Assembly: GCF_014192415.1 (NCBI RefSeq)
Contig: NZ_JACHXY010000003.1
Coordinates: 184,227-248,226 of the forward strand
Origin: Microbacterium proteolyticum
GTDB lineage: Bacteria; Actinomycetota; Actinomycetes; Actinomycetales; Microbacteriaceae
Reading direction: 5' to 3'
Length of the DNA stretch: 64,000 bases
The position numbers and the translations under genes are program-made. Shown one piece after another: positions 53,153 through 62,735 of this stretch (position 1 is the stretch's first letter; the number at the start of each line of letters is the position of its first letter). The notes beneath the pieces are model-generated. The model was not told where the DNA came from. It did not search any database and saw only the letters and a program-made list of their open reading frames with translations.

Positions 53153-53836
53153 ATGCGCGAAGTATTCCACCAGTCCCTCGAGGACGTTCAGAACCGCCTG
53201 GTCGAGATCGCCGACCTCGTGACCATCGCGATCGATCGCGCCACGCGCGCGTTCGGCACGAGTGACGTCGCCCTCGCCGAAGAAGTGATCGAAGCCGACG
53301 CGATCATCGACGAGAAGGCCGTCGCGCTCGATGAGCTGGCCATCGAGATCCTCGCCCGCCAACAGCCGGTCGCCCGCGATCTGCGCATCGTCGTGACCGC
53401 CCTGCGCGTGAGCGCGTCGCTGGAGCGCATGGGCGACATGGCCGAGCACATCGCCCAGCTCGCCCGGTCGCGCTTCCCCGAGCGCGCGATCCCCAAGGGA
53501 CTCAAGACCACGTTCACCCGCATGGGCGAGCTCGACGTCGAGGTGGCGCGCAAGCTCGCCGAACTCCTGCGCACGCAAGACCTGCGCCTCGCCGAGTCGA
53601 TCCGCGACACCGACGACGACATCGACGAGCTGCACGTGAGTGTCTTCGAGAAGGTTCTCGGCGACTCCTGGAAGGGCGAGCCCACCGCAACCGTCGACGC
53701 CACCCTCGCGAGCCGTTATCACGAGCGCTTCGCCGACCACGCCGTCTCGGTCGCGAAGAAGGTCGTGTACCTCGCGACCGGCGACTGGGCCGGTGCCGAT
53801 GAAGAGGCGGCGAACGAGCCCAGCCCCGTCATCTGA
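53153..53836 (+). CDS. phoU: Phosphate signalling protein PhoU
   Basis: A 227-residue all-helical protein with the two PhoU three-helix bundles: FHQSLEDVQNRLVEIADLV, EADAIIDEKAVALDELAIEI, RQQPVARDLRIVVTALRVSASLERMGDMAEHIAQLAR, and a second bundle with similar metal-binding E/D-xx-x-D motifs (ASRYHERFADHAVSVAKKVVYLATG). It links the Pst transporter to the SenX3 kinase. GAGGAAGG before ATG 53153. Divergent from senX3. Confidence 0.94.
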   Translation: MREVFHQSLEDVQNRLVEIADLVTIAIDRATRAFGTSDVALAEEVIEADAIIDEKAVALDELAIEILARQQPVARDLRIVVTALRVSASLERMGDMAEHIAQLARSRFPERAIPKGLKTTFTRMGELDVEVARKLAELLRTQDLRLAESIRDTDDDIDELHVSVFEKVLGDSWKGEPTATVDATLASRYHERFADHAVSVAKKVVYLATGDWAGADEEAANEPSPVI

Positions 53837-53849
53837 CGACACACGTGGA

Positions 53850-53883
53850 AAGGGGGTGGATGCCGATCGGCATCCACCCCCTT
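53850..53883. terminator. Bidirectional terminator between phoU and gpmA
   Basis: A 34-bp perfect palindrome between convergent genes. Confidence 0.75.
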
Positions 53884-53895
53884 CGACGTGCGGTG

Positions 53896-54642
53896 TCAGT
53901 GCTTGTTGCCCTGAGCAGCCACGGCGGCGGCGCCGGCCGCGGCGGCCTCGGGGTCGAGGTACTCGCCCGGTCCGACCGGGGTGAGGTCGTCGTTCAGCCG
54001 ATAGACGAGCGGGATGCCCGTGGGGATGTTCAACTCGGCGATGTCGGCGTCGCTGATGCCCTCGAGGTGCTTCACGAGGCCGCGCAGCGAGTTGCCGTGC
54101 GCGGTGACGAGCACCGTCTTGCCGGCCTGGAGGTCGGGCACGATGTCGCTGTGCCAGTACGGCAGCATGCGGTCGATGACGATCTTCAGCGACTCGGTGT
54201 CGGGCACCTCGCCGTCGATGCCGTCGTAGCGGGGGTCGCCGACCTGACTGTACTGGTCGTCGGCGGGCAGCGCCGGCGGCGGCACGTCGAATGAACGGCG
54301 CCACAGCATGAACTGCTCGTCACCGAACTCCTCGAGGGTCTGCGCCTTGTCCTTGCCCTGCAGCGCGCCGTAGTGGCGCTCGTTCAGGCGCCACGAGCGC
54401 TTGACCGGGATCCAGAGGCGGTCGGCCGCGTCGAGCGCGATGTTCGCCGTCTGGATGGCACGGCTGAGCACGGAGGTGTGCAGCACGTCGGGCAGCACAC
54501 CGGACTCGGCGAGCATCTCGCCGCCGCGCTGCGCCTCGGCCTTGCCCTGGTCGGTGAGTCGCACGTCGACCCAGCCGGTGAACTGGTTGGTCTTGTTCCA
54601 CTCGCTCTGCCCGTGGCGGAGGAGGATCAGCGTGTGAGGCAT
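53896..54642 (-). CDS. gpmA: 2,3-bisphosphoglycerate-dependent phosphoglycerate mutase
   Basis: Interconverts 3- and 2-phosphoglycerate in glycolysis. The 248-residue protein has the catalytic [12 protein letters not shown] (His9 or so), [22 protein letters not shown] and [17 protein letters not shown] motifs. The C-terminal Ala-rich tail is longer than in E. coli. TAGCAT 6 nt before ATG 54642 indicates a leaderless mRNA. Confidence 0.95.
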   Translation of the reverse strand: MPHTLILLRHGQSEWNKTNQFTGWVDVRLTDQGKAEAQRGGEMLAESGVLPDVLHTSVLSRAIQTANIALDAADRLWIPVKRSWRLNERHYGALQGKDKAQTLEEFGDEQFMLWRRSFDVPPPALPADDQYSQVGDPRYDGIDGEVPDTESLKIVIDRMLPYWHSDIVPDLQAGKTVLVTAHGNSLRGLVKHLEGISDADIAELNIPTGIPLVYRLNDDLTPVGPGEYLDPEAAAAGAAAVAAQGNKH

Positions 54643-54648
54643 GACTCC

Positions 54649-54654
54649 ATGCTA
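54649..54654 (-). promoter_or_regulatory. -10 hexamer of gpmA (leaderless)
   Basis: TAGCAT on the minus strand, 6 nt before ATG 54642; identical to the LytR_C promoter. Confidence 0.55.
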
Positions 54655-54693
54655 TCGACGCGCGGGCGTCGACCAGGAGCTGCAGCTGGCATC

Positions 54694-55491
54694 ATGTCGG
54701 ACGTGACCTCCTCCCCCGTCGGCCGTCCCACCCGCGGCACGACCGGGGTCAACCGCCTGCGCCGGGTCGACCGCTGGATCGCCCGGCATCCGGCGCTGCG
54801 CCGCAGCGACGACCCGCTCGTGGTGGATCTCGGCTTCGGGGCGAGCGCGGTCACGCCCCTCGAGCTGCACGCCCGCCTCGTCCGCGAGCGACCGGATGCA
54901 ACGGTGCTCGGCCTCGAGATCGACGCCGACCGCGTGGCCCGCGCCCGGGAGCAGGCCGGCGGTGTCGCCGGAGTGTCCTTCGCCCGCGGCGGATTCGAGG
55001 TGCCGACCGCCCCGGGACGGCGCCCCGCGATCATCCGCGCGATGAACGTCCTGCGTCAGTACGACGAAGAGGACGTCGCCGGCGCCTGGGCACGCATGTG
55101 CGCGCGCCTCCAACCGGGCGGCATCCTGGTAGAGGGCACGTGCGACGAGATCGGCCGGGTCGTCACGTGGGCGGAGGTGGGAGCCGACGCGGTGCCCCGG
55201 AGCCTGACGATCTCGCTCAGGCTCGCCGAGCTCGACACCCCCGCCGTTGCGGCCGAGCGCCTGCCCAAGGCTCTGATCCATCGCAACGTCGAGGGCGAGC
55301 GGGTGCACGCATTCGTGGCGTCTCTCGAACGGGAGTGGGCGCGCGCAGCGGCGGTCGCGCCCTTCGGCGCCGTCCATCGCTGGCGCACCGCGGTGAAGGG
55401 GATGCAGGATGCCGGATGGCCCCTCGTGCGTCGCGAGCGCTGGCGGCTGGGCGAGGTCGGCGTCGCGTGGGAGGCCGTCGCTCCGCGGTGA
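54694..55491 (+). CDS. Class I SAM-dependent methyltransferase-like protein
   Basis: A 265-residue protein with DDPLVVDLGFGASAVTPLELHARL (motif I, glycine loop) and ATVLGLEIDADRVARAREQ (acidic motif II), AIIRAMNVLRQYDEEDVAGAW (motif IV region). Substrate unknown. The start may be ATG 54694 or GTG 54702. It stands alone, convergent with the FUSC gene. Confidence 0.8.
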   Translation: MSDVTSSPVGRPTRGTTGVNRLRRVDRWIARHPALRRSDDPLVVDLGFGASAVTPLELHARLVRERPDATVLGLEIDADRVARAREQAGGVAGVSFARGGFEVPTAPGRRPAIIRAMNVLRQYDEEDVAGAWARMCARLQPGGILVEGTCDEIGRVVTWAEVGADAVPRSLTISLRLAELDTPAVAAERLPKALIHRNVEGERVHAFVASLEREWARAAAVAPFGAVHRWRTAVKGMQDAGWPLVRRERWRLGEVGVAWEAVAPR

Positions 55492-55550
55492 GCGGGCCGG
55501 ACACGCCCCGATCCACCCTCTCTCGGATCCGACGTTCTCCTCGCGCCGTC

Positions 55551-56660
55551 TCAGATACGGGGCAGCAGCGCCCGTGCCTCGGCTGAGGGCATTCCGGCCG
55601 CGGTGAGCAGATCGACGGCCAGCGGTCGCATCGCGGCGACGAGGTTGAGTTCTCCGACCCCGCCGTCCGGCAGCAGCGCAGCCGGATCGAGGCGACGGAT
55701 GACGGCGACCACCGCCGAACGCGCCGCCGGCTCGAGCGAGATGTCGTCGAGGCTGTCGCGCACCAGCGACGCACCCCGGGCGAGCTCGGCCAGCAAGTCG
55801 GCCGGTATCGGTCGCGTCTCACCGTCCGCGCAGAGGTAGGCGACGCGCCGGGCCACGACCCGCAGATTGCGTGTGGCCAGATCCAGGGACTGCCTCACCC
55901 GCTCGTGGCGCTGCAGCTCCGTGCGCTGGCGGCGGAGGAACGGCGAGATACGCGCCACCTCGCGTCCCGACTCCAGCGACCCGCTCCATGCATCGACGTA
56001 GGTCTGCAGCGACCGGGCACGCTCGAGACCGCGCTCGGCCCGGACGCGATCGCCCCGTCGCAGCGCCCGCACGATGGTCGCCATCGCGACCTCGAGCGCA
56101 TCGAACAGCTCATCGGCGTCGCGCAGTTCGGTGCGCCGCAGCGTCCGCGGGATCAGCGCCGTGACGATGAGCGCCGCGACCCCGCCGATCGCGCCGTCGA
56201 CGAGACGCAGGAACGGCGCTCCCGTGACCACGACCAGGGCGATGAGCGACTGCACCACCGCCGCCAGGGCGAAGCCCGGCTGGGGTGAGAGGAAGCGGGC
56301 GACCAGCAGCGTCGACGTCATGGCCACGGCGATCTGCCACCAGCCGCTGCCCGCGGTCACCAGCACGATCTCGGCGATGAGGATACCCACCAGCATGCCC
56401 ATGACGGTCTCGGCGACGCGCCACGGGCGCGCATCGCGCACGAGTCCGAGACTCGACACCGTGACGGTCGCCGCCAGCAGCGGGACCGGATGCCCGAGCA
56501 CGAAATGGGCGAACGCGTACGCCGCGGTCGCTGCGACGACGATCTGCGAGATCGCCGGAAGCGAATCGCGCACCCGCGCGGCACGCCGACGCAGCGTCGA
56601 GCGCAGGCGCGAGCGGGGAACGACGACCCCGACGGTCGTCGAGGAGTCGTCGGCGATCAT
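55551..56660 (-). CDS. FUSC-family (aromatic acid exporter-like) membrane protein
   Basis: A 369-residue protein: about five to six membrane helices in the first 180 residues (QIVVAATAAYAFAHFVLGHP, ETVMGMLVGILIAEIVLV and others) followed by a soluble helical region, the layout of FUSC/ArAE transporters (half-size). Its start overlaps the stop of ygfZ by 4 bp, so it ends a five-gene leftward operon. Substrate unknown. Confidence 0.82.
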   Translation of the reverse strand: MIADDSSTTVGVVVPRSRLRSTLRRRAARVRDSLPAISQIVVAATAAYAFAHFVLGHPVPLLAATVTVSSLGLVRDARPWRVAETVMGMLVGILIAEIVLVTAGSGWWQIAVAMTSTLLVARFLSPQPGFALAAVVQSLIALVVVTGAPFLRLVDGAIGGVAALIVTALIPRTLRRTELRDADELFDALEVAMATIVRALRRGDRVRAERGLERARSLQTYVDAWSGSLESGREVARISPFLRRQRTELQRHERVRQSLDLATRNLRVVARRVAYLCADGETRPIPADLLAELARGASLVRDSLDDISLEPAARSAVVAVIRRLDPAALLPDGGVGELNLVAAMRPLAVDLLTAAGMPSAEARALLPRI

Positions 56661-57745
56661 TCCGCCGCGCGGCGGCGTCCGAGGCGGGGCATCCGCGGAA
56701 TGGACGCGGTGGCCCCCGCGTCGGCGGGTACGACCGTCTCGGCCGCGGCAGCGAGTGGCCCGTCGGCGGTGTCGACGACGAGCGGCACTCCCTCGGGTGC
56801 GGTGCGCTTGACGAGGGCGAGGGCGATCGGCCCCTCCTCATGGTGCACGGCGACCGAGGTGATGGCACCGATCACGATGTCGCCCGCGCGCACGGCGTCG
56901 CCGCGGGCGGGGAGGACGTTGTCGCTTCCGTCGAGCTGCAGGGCCACGACGCGGCGGGGCGGGTGGCCGAGGTTGTGCACCTTCGCCACCGTCTCCTGGC
57001 CGCGGTAGCAGCCCTTCGACAGGTGCACCGCAGTGCGCAGCCAGTCCATCTCGTGCGGGAGGAGACGTTCGTCGGCGTCGACGCCGACGCGCGGACGCCA
57101 CGCGGCGACACGCAGCGCCTCGACGGCATCCAGACCCGACAGGGCGATCTCTCCGCGGACGGCGCCGTCGAGCACGCGACCGAACTCCTCGGCATCCACG
57201 ATCGCCTCGGCCCAGTCGCGCTCGGCACCGGGGTGCGGTTCGACGCGGGCGTAAGCCCAGCCGCCAGGTGAGACCGCGGGCCACGGGTCGACCCAGACGG
57301 GGGCGACGGTGCGCAGGGTCTCGACGGCCGCGCGGGTGCCGCCCACGACGACGAGGTCGTCGGAGCGGTCCCGCACCTCGACCCGCAGGCGGAAGCGCAT
57401 GCGGGTGAGCCACGTCGCGAGTGCTTCCACGTCGGAGGCGTCGACGAGGAGCCACATCGTTTCGCCGTCGTCGACCACCGCGGCGGCGTGCTCCACCCGC
57501 CCCTGGGGGTCGAGGATCAGCAGCTCGGTGGACACCCCGGGCGCGAGATGCGTCAGAGCCTGCGACGACAGCGAATCGAGCCAGCTGCGGCGGTCCTCGC
57601 CGCCGACGGAGATCACGCGCCGGTCGCCGAGGGGGGCGAGCGCGGATCCGGATGCCAATCGTCGCTGCTCCGCCACGGGCGAGCCGACGTGGCGGAGCCC
57701 GCGGTCGTCCATGACGGCACCGGGGACGTCGGCGAGGGAGACCAT
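56657..57745 (-). CDS. ygfZ: Folate-binding Fe-S cluster repair protein YgfZ
   Basis: A 362-residue tetrahydrofolate-binding protein of the GcvT-like group. The signature KGCYRGQETVAKVHN (K-G-C-Y-x-G-Q-E) near 265-280 contains the conserved Cys needed for Fe-S protein maintenance. GEDRRSWLDSLSSQALTHLAPG near 50-70 matches the family start. ATG 57745 lies 2 bp from the stop of the FABP gene, so translation is coupled. Confidence 0.92.
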   Translation of the reverse strand: MVSLADVPGAVMDDRGLRHVGSPVAEQRRLASGSALAPLGDRRVISVGGEDRRSWLDSLSSQALTHLAPGVSTELLILDPQGRVEHAAAVVDDGETMWLLVDASDVEALATWLTRMRFRLRVEVRDRSDDLVVVGGTRAAVETLRTVAPVWVDPWPAVSPGGWAYARVEPHPGAERDWAEAIVDAEEFGRVLDGAVRGEIALSGLDAVEALRVAAWRPRVGVDADERLLPHEMDWLRTAVHLSKGCYRGQETVAKVHNLGHPPRRVVALQLDGSDNVLPARGDAVRAGDIVIGAITSVAVHHEEGPIALALVKRTAPEGVPLVVDTADGPLAAAAETVVPADAGATASIPRMPRLGRRRAAE

Positions 57746-57747
57746 GA

Positions 57748-58347
57748 TCACTCCGCCCGCGCGAGACGCGCCGAGGCGTGCGAGCCGAGCTCGCGGCCCA
57801 GGGCGGCGATGTCCCACGCCCACAGCAGGTGGTTGTCGACCAGTCCGTACAGACGCGTCGCGGCCGCGTAGGGCTTCGCTCCGGCGGTGCGCACGACGGC
57901 ATCCGTCGCCAGATCGATGCGGGGGCCCTTCACCTGACCGACGTAGAGCTCCAGGATGCCGTCCGCATGCGCCAGGCTCACCTCGATGTCGAAGCCGCCG
58001 TCGGCGTTGCGCAGCGCCTCGACGTCATCGGCCGTGCGGGCGACGGGCGACGTTGTGGCCGGAAGGAGCCCGGGGCCGGCGTCGGCGTCTCCGACCGGTC
58101 GCGCCAGACGCCAGTAGCCGATCTCGGAAACGAGGGGCCGCCGCTCTTCGCCGTCGAGCAGCCAGGCGTCGGCGGAGTAGTTCAGAAAGGCCCCGCCGTC
58201 GTGGCTGAAGCTCACGCGATGTGCGAACTCCCCGGAGAACGCACGACCGTCCGCCTCATAGTCGATGACGCCGGTGCCCTCCCAGACGCCGACGAGCCAC
58301 GAGAGGGGAACGAGGTCGGCGGGAAGGTCGGTCGGGATCTCGATCAC
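57748..58347 (-). CDS. FABP/nitrobindin-like heme-binding beta-barrel protein
   Basis: A 199-residue protein of the DUF1794/nitrobindin group: LVPLSWLVGVWEGTGVIDY contains the GxWxGxG signature, and the C-terminal end has a conserved His region in a ten-strand barrel pattern. Nitrobindins bind heme and react with NO or peroxynitrite; heme binding here is inferred. GTG start, 7 bp after the small membrane ORF. Operon with ygfZ, a frequent actinobacterial pair. Confidence 0.87.
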   Translation of the reverse strand: MIEIPTDLPADLVPLSWLVGVWEGTGVIDYEADGRAFSGEFAHRVSFSHDGGAFLNYSADAWLLDGEERRPLVSEIGYWRLARPVGDADAGPGLLPATTSPVARTADDVEALRNADGGFDIEVSLAHADGILELYVGQVKGPRIDLATDAVVRTAGAKPYAAATRLYGLVDNHLLWAWDIAALGRELGSHASARLARAE

Positions 58348-58354
58348 GACGCGC

Positions 58355-58468
58355 TCAGCGCTGGCCGCGATAGAGGTTCCAGACGACCGTTCCGGACACG
58401 AAGGCGATCGCCAGCGAGGCGAGACCGAGAAGTCCCACGAAGAACAGTTCGAGCGCGAGGAGGTCCAT
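58355..58468 (-). CDS. Single-pass small membrane protein, 37 residues
   Basis: ATG 58468 to TGA 58355. The peptide starts MDLLALELFFVGLLGLASLA, continues AIAFVSGTVVWNLY and ends in a polar RGQR tail, so nearly all of it is one membrane helix with a basic inside end. TAGAGT lies 6 nt before the ATG, as in other leaderless genes here, and the next gene (FABP) starts 7 bp after its stop. The tight packing and the promoter argue that it is real despite the length. Confidence 0.65.
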   Translation of the reverse strand: MDLLALELFFVGLLGLASLAIAFVSGTVVWNLYRGQR

Positions 58469-58474
58469 GGCTCA

Positions 58475-58480
58475 ACTCTA
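58475..58480 (-). promoter_or_regulatory. -10 hexamer of the 37-residue membrane ORF (leaderless)
   Basis: TAGAGT on the minus strand, 6 nt before ATG 58468; it overlaps the stop codon of the preceding gene. Confidence 0.5.
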
Positions 58481-58768
58481 GCCCGAGACCAGGGATGCCA
58501 GACCGAAACCGATCGTGATCACCCCGAGCACGACGAGCGCACCCAGCGAGCTCAGCGCCATCCGCTGGATGAAGGCCTGCGACCGGCCGTACCAGAGCTG
58601 CACGGCGAACGACACGATCACGCACCCGCCGAGGGCGACCGCGACCCACTGCGCGCGCCACTGCTCGGGGGCGAAGATCCCGATGAGGACGCCCGCGACC
58701 GCAGCCAGCACCCATACCGCGACGACACCGGCGTAGGTGTGGCGCGGGGCGAGGTCGGGAGTCGACAT
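58478..58768 (-). CDS. Small three-pass membrane protein
   Basis: A 96-residue protein with a polar start ([12 protein letters not shown]) and three hydrophobic segments (about 13-31, 38-55, 68-92) separated by short charged turns ([13 protein letters not shown]). No family recognised. First gene of the leftward FABP-ygfZ-FUSC group; divergent from glnR. Confidence 0.7.
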   Translation of the reverse strand: MSTPDLAPRHTYAGVVAVWVLAAVAGVLIGIFAPEQWRAQWVAVALGGCVIVSFAVQLWYGRSQAFIQRMALSSLGALVVLGVITIGFGLASLVSG

Positions 58769-58841
58769 GCCCCCATCATCGCTCAGGACCCCCGCCGCGC
58801 GCACGCGCAGCGCCGGTGATGAGGCCGCCGCCTCGTCGCCC

Positions 58842-58847
58842 TAAGAT
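58842..58847 (+). promoter_or_regulatory. -10 hexamer of glnR
   Basis: TAAGAT; start expected near 58854, giving a leader of about 28 nt with GGGAGG before TTG 58883. Confidence 0.5.
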
Positions 58848-58882
58848 GATCGGGTGCGCGACACGCCGCACGGGAGGTCCTC

Positions 58883-59575
58883 TTGGCACAGCTTCTGGTA
58901 CTCAGCTCCGCCCCGGGCGGCGGGGCTGCCCTGCCCGCGCTCGAATTGCTGAGCCACCGCGTGCGGCAGATCCCCGCCGAGGCCGCGCAGCTGGTGAACG
59001 CCCCCAGCGCCGACGTGATCTTCGTCGATGCACGCTTCGACCTCGTCGGCGCCAAGTCGCTGTGCAAGATCATGTCGACCACCGGCATCGAGGCTCCGCT
59101 GGTGCTCATCATCACCGAGGGAGGCCTCACCGCGGTCTCCACCGACTGGGGCATCGACGACGTCGTGCTCGTGGGCGCGGGTCCCGCCGAGATCGACGCC
59201 CGCATCCGACTGGCCATGGGCCGGCAGACGGCGGATCAGGTGTCGACGCGCATCCAGACCTCGGGCATCACCATCGACGAGTCGTCGTACTCGGCGAAGG
59301 TGCACGGCAAGCCGCTCGACCTCACCTACAAGGAGTTCCAGCTCCTGCACTTCTTCGCCACGCACCCCTCGCGGGTCTTCACGCGCGAGCAGCTGCTGAG
59401 CGAGGTGTGGGGATACGACTACTTCGGCGGCACCCGCACGGTCGACGTGCACGTGCGCCGCCTGCGCGCCAAGCTCGGCGACCTCGAGCAGCTCATCGGC
59501 ACCGTGCGCAACGTCGGCTACCGCTTCAACGTGTACGAGGACGACGCCCCCGTCGCGGCATCCGCCCCCGTCTAA
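58883..59575 (+). CDS. glnR: GlnR-type OmpR-family regulator (nitrogen regulation), TTG start
   Basis: A 230-residue regulator with an atypical N-terminal receiver ([67 protein letters not shown]) and a C-terminal winged helix ([57 protein letters not shown]). Both halves match GlnR of Streptomyces and relatives, which controls glutamine synthetase and nitrogen uptake genes and has no partner kinase. No kinase is nearby. TTG 58883 is chosen for the GGGAGG site and the family N-terminus. Confidence 0.9.
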   Translation: MAQLLVLSSAPGGGAALPALELLSHRVRQIPAEAAQLVNAPSADVIFVDARFDLVGAKSLCKIMSTTGIEAPLVLIITEGGLTAVSTDWGIDDVVLVGAGPAEIDARIRLAMGRQTADQVSTRIQTSGITIDESSYSAKVHGKPLDLTYKEFQLLHFFATHPSRVFTREQLLSEVWGYDYFGGTRTVDVHVRRLRAKLGDLEQLIGTVRNVGYRFNVYEDDAPVAASAPV

Positions 59576-59592
59576 CCCGACGCCTACCGCCC

Positions 59593-59610
59593 GTTCACTC
59601 CCGTGTCACC
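59593..59610 (+). promoter_or_regulatory. PHO-box-like repeat before ppk
   Basis: GTTCACT (59593-59599) and TGTCACC (59604-59610), 11 bp apart; a weaker GCCTACC at 59582 keeps the same period. It lies 10-40 bp before the predicted -10 of ppk. Confidence 0.55.
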
Positions 59611-59619
59611 GACCACTGC

Positions 59620-59625
59620 AATGAT
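59620..59625 (+). promoter_or_regulatory. -10 hexamer of ppk (leaderless)
   Basis: AATGAT, 6 nt before ATG 59632. Confidence 0.4.
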
Positions 59626-59631
59626 GTGGGG

Positions 59632-61800
59632 ATGATGGAACACGACGTGCTGGACACCGGACTCGGTGACGCCGACGACGATGACTTCGATGAGGCCGTC
59701 GAGGCCGAAGACGACCAGCTGCCCGATCACCGGTACCTCGACCGCGAGGTGAGCTGGTTGGCGTTCAACCAGCGCGTCCTCGAGCTGGCGGAAGATCCGG
59801 CCGTCCCCGTGCTGGAGCGCGCGAACTTCCTCGCCATCTTCGCCAGCAACCTCGACGAGTTCTTCATGGTGCGCGTCGCGGGGCTCAAGCGCCGCATCGT
59901 CACCGGGCTCGCCGTGCCCACGAACGTGGGCCGAGCACCGCTCGACGTGCTCGCCGACATCTCGGCCGAAGCGCACCGCCTGCAAGAGCGCCACGCGGCC
60001 GCCTGGACCGAGAAGGTCCGCCCCGCGCTGGCCGAGGCCGGCATCGAGGTCGTGTCGTGGGACTCGCTCGACGAGGACACCGCCGCTCGGTTGACCGAGT
60101 ATTTCCAGCGCAACGTCTTCCCGGTGCTCATGCCGCTCGCCGTCGACCCGGCGCACCCGTTCCCCTACATCTCGGGACTCTCGCTCAATCTCGCCATCCG
60201 CATCCGCAACGCCCGCACCGGTCGTCAGGAGTTCGCGCGCCTGAAGGTGCCGCCCATGCTGCCGCGCTTCGTCGAGGTGCAGGGAGGGGGCCCGGGCGTG
60301 CGTTACCTCCCGCTCGAGGAGCTCATCTCCAATCACCTGGGAGACCTCTTCCCCGGCATGGAGGTGCTCGATCACCACGCGTTCCGCCTCACCCGCAACG
60401 AGGACATGACGATCGAGGAGGACGAGACCGAGAATCTCATCCAGGCCCTCGAAGCCGAGCTCCTGCGCCGCCGTTTCGGCCCGCCGATCCGCCTCGAGAT
60501 CACCGAGGACATGGATGACGTCACCCGGTCGCTGCTCCTGAGCGAGCTCGACATCACCGAGCAGGAGGTCTACCGCCTTCCCGGCGCCCTCGACCTGCGC
60601 GGATTGTTCGATCTCTCGCGTATCGACCGCCCCGACCTGCGGTACCCGCCTCACGTGCCCAAGACCGCTTTGGCGTTCCAGCCGCCGGAGCAGAACGGCC
60701 GCGCCGACCTGTTCCGCGCGATCCGCAAGAACGACGTGCTCGTGCACCACCCGTACGAATCGTTTGCGACGAGCGTGCAGGCGTTCCTCGAGCAGGCCGC
60801 CCGCGACCCGCACGTGCTCGCCATCAAGCAGACCCTCTATCGCACATCGGGCGACAGCCCCATCGTGCAGGCCCTCATCGATGCCGCCGAGGCGGGCAAG
60901 CAGGTGCTGGCGCTCGTCGAGGTCAAGGCGCGCTTCGACGAGGCGAACAACATCGTCTGGGCCCGCAAGCTCGAGAAGGCCGGCGTCCACGTCGTCTACG
61001 GCCTCGTGGGGCTCAAGACCCACTGCAAGCTCGCCCTCGTCATCCGTGAAGAAGAGGGGCGACTCCGCCACTACAGCCACGTCGGCACGGGCAACTACAA
61101 CCCCAAGACGAGCCGTATCTACGAAGACTTCGGCCTCTTCACCGTCGACGATCAGGTGGGTCGCGACCTCACCCGCCTGTTCAACGAGCTCAGCGGCTAC
61201 GCGATCGAGAAGAAGTTCAAGCGCCTGCTCGTCGCGCCCCTGCACCTGCGCAAAGGCCTGCTGCGCCACATCGACAAGGAGCGCCGCAACGCGCTCGAGG
61301 GCAAGCCCTCCGGCGTGCGCATCAAGGTCAACTCGATGGTCGACGAAGAGATCATCGACGCGCTGTACCGCGCCAGCCAGGCCGGGGTCCCCGTCGAGGT
61401 GTGGGTGCGCGGCATCTGCTCGATCAGGCCGGGAGTCCCGGGCATGAGCGAGAACATCATCGTGCGCTCCATCCTCGGCCGCTACCTCGAGCACTCGCGC
61501 ATCTTCTCGTTCGCGAACGACGGCGATCCCCAGATCTTCATCGGCAGCGCCGACATGATGCACCGCAACCTCGACCGCCGCGTCGAGGCGCTCGTGCGGG
61601 TCGTCGACGAGAACCAGCTGCGCGAACTCACGTCGTTGTTCGATCTCGCGATGGACGACGGCACGAGCTCGTGGCACCTCGGGTCGGAGGGCGAGTGGAC
61701 GCGTCACAGCGTCGCCGCCGACGGTTCGGCCCTCCTCGACCTGCAGGAGCACACGATGTCGCGCGTCCAGCGCAAGCGCCGCGCCCGGACGGCCCGATGA
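59632..61800 (+). CDS. ppk: Polyphosphate kinase 1
   Basis: A 722-residue enzyme making polyphosphate from ATP. An Asp/Glu-rich N-terminal tail (1-32) is followed by the N domain ([41 protein letters not shown]), the head domain, and two phospholipase-D-like catalytic domains with [28 protein letters not shown] (autophosphorylated His), [20 protein letters not shown] and [18 protein letters not shown]. Overlaps the NUDIX gene by 4 bp. PHO-box-like repeats upstream tie it to SenX3-RegX3. Confidence 0.95.
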   Translation: MMEHDVLDTGLGDADDDDFDEAVEAEDDQLPDHRYLDREVSWLAFNQRVLELAEDPAVPVLERANFLAIFASNLDEFFMVRVAGLKRRIVTGLAVPTNVGRAPLDVLADISAEAHRLQERHAAAWTEKVRPALAEAGIEVVSWDSLDEDTAARLTEYFQRNVFPVLMPLAVDPAHPFPYISGLSLNLAIRIRNARTGRQEFARLKVPPMLPRFVEVQGGGPGVRYLPLEELISNHLGDLFPGMEVLDHHAFRLTRNEDMTIEEDETENLIQALEAELLRRRFGPPIRLEITEDMDDVTRSLLLSELDITEQEVYRLPGALDLRGLFDLSRIDRPDLRYPPHVPKTALAFQPPEQNGRADLFRAIRKNDVLVHHPYESFATSVQAFLEQAARDPHVLAIKQTLYRTSGDSPIVQALIDAAEAGKQVLALVEVKARFDEANNIVWARKLEKAGVHVVYGLVGLKTHCKLALVIREEEGRLRHYSHVGTGNYNPKTSRIYEDFGLFTVDDQVGRDLTRLFNELSGYAIEKKFKRLLVAPLHLRKGLLRHIDKERRNALEGKPSGVRIKVNSMVDEEIIDALYRASQAGVPVEVWVRGICSIRPGVPGMSENIIVRSILGRYLEHSRIFSFANDGDPQIFIGSADMMHRNLDRRVEALVRVVDENQLRELTSLFDLAMDDGTSSWHLGSEGEWTRHSVAADGSALLDLQEHTMSRVQRKRRARTAR

Positions 61801-62735
61801 CGGAGACCGCCGTCTATGCCGCCGGCGGCGTCGTGTGGCGCCGCGTAGAGGGCAAACTCCGCATCCTGCTCATCCACCGCACCAAGTACCGCGACCTCAC
61901 TCTGCCCAAGGGCAAGGTCGATCCCGGCGAGACCCTCGCCGAGACGGCCGTCCGCGAGATCCGCGAAGAGACCGGCATCCGCGTCGCACTCGGGGTCCCG
62001 GTGGGTGTCTCGCGATACCGGATGCCGAACTCGCGCACGAAGATCGTGCACTACTGGGCGGCCGAGGCCACCGATGCGGCCGTGCGCACGTCGTCGTTCG
62101 TGCCCAACAAAGAGGTCGCCGCGATCGAGTGGGTGAGCATGAAGAAGGCGCGCAAGCACCTCAGCTACCCCGTCGACATCGAGATCCTCGACGAGTTCGC
62201 GCGCATCGTCGACGAACAGGCCCTGCCGACGTTCCCGATCGTGGTGCTACGTCACGGCAAGGCGCGCTCACGCGAGGAGTGGGACGGCGACGACACGGAT
62301 CGCCCGCTCAACGCGCGCGGTCGCAAGCAGGCCGAGGCCATCGTCGGACCTCTGCTGGCCTTCGGGGTGCGTCGAGTGCTCTCGAGCCCCGCGGAACGAT
62401 GCGTGCGCACCGCCACCCCGATCGCCCAGGCGATCGGTCAGCGGGTGCAGCTGACGGCCGACATCAGTCAAGATGCGTGGGAACGGGGCCGGGCCGATGC
62501 CCGAGCTGTCATCGGGCAGCGCGTGCGCGCGCGCAAACCCGTGGTTCTCACCAGTCACGGCCCCGTTCTGCCCGCCCTTCTGCACGAGCTCGCCCTTGCG
62601 ACCGGCACGATGAGCGGCTCCTACCTCGGCAGCGCGTCCACCCTCGAGCCGGGCGCGTTCTCGGTCGCCCACGTACCGGTCGAGCATCCGGGTGCGGGCA
62701 TCGTGGCGATCGAGACGCACGAACCGCGGGCGTGA
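61797..62735 (+). CDS. NUDIX hydrolase fused to a histidine phosphatase (MutT1-like)
   Basis: A 312-residue two-domain protein. Residues 1 to about 140 are NUDIX, with the box G-x5-E-x7-REUXEExGU seen in [20 protein letters not shown] followed by REETGI. Residues about 148-312 are a histidine phosphatase domain ([15 protein letters not shown], then [14 protein letters not shown] and [12 protein letters not shown]). The layout equals mycobacterial MutT1, which hydrolyses 8-oxo-dGTP and diadenosine polyphosphates. The ppk-mutT1 overlap links polyphosphate and nucleotide housekeeping. Confidence 0.9.
   Translation: MTETAVYAAGGVVWRRVEGKLRILLIHRTKYRDLTLPKGKVDPGETLAETAVREIREETGIRVALGVPVGVSRYRMPNSRTKIVHYWAAEATDAAVRTSSFVPNKEVAAIEWVSMKKARKHLSYPVDIEILDEFARIVDEQALPTFPIVVLRHGKARSREEWDGDDTDRPLNARGRKQAEAIVGPLLAFGVRRVLSSPAERCVRTATPIAQAIGQRVQLTADISQDAWERGRADARAVIGQRVRARKPVVLTSHGPVLPALLHELALATGTMSGSYLGSASTLEPGAFSVAHVPVEHPGAGIVAIETHEPRA

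Noticed and set aside
59584..61752. A long open frame of about 720 codons antisense to ppk
   Set aside because: It mirrors the ppk coding frame, has no ribosome site and gives a low-complexity Val/Asp/Arg-rich product. It arises from high GC at third positions. The same applies to long frames opposite groEL (11057-13072), the XPB-type helicase region (6922-9345) and the 19440 gene (19434-21296).
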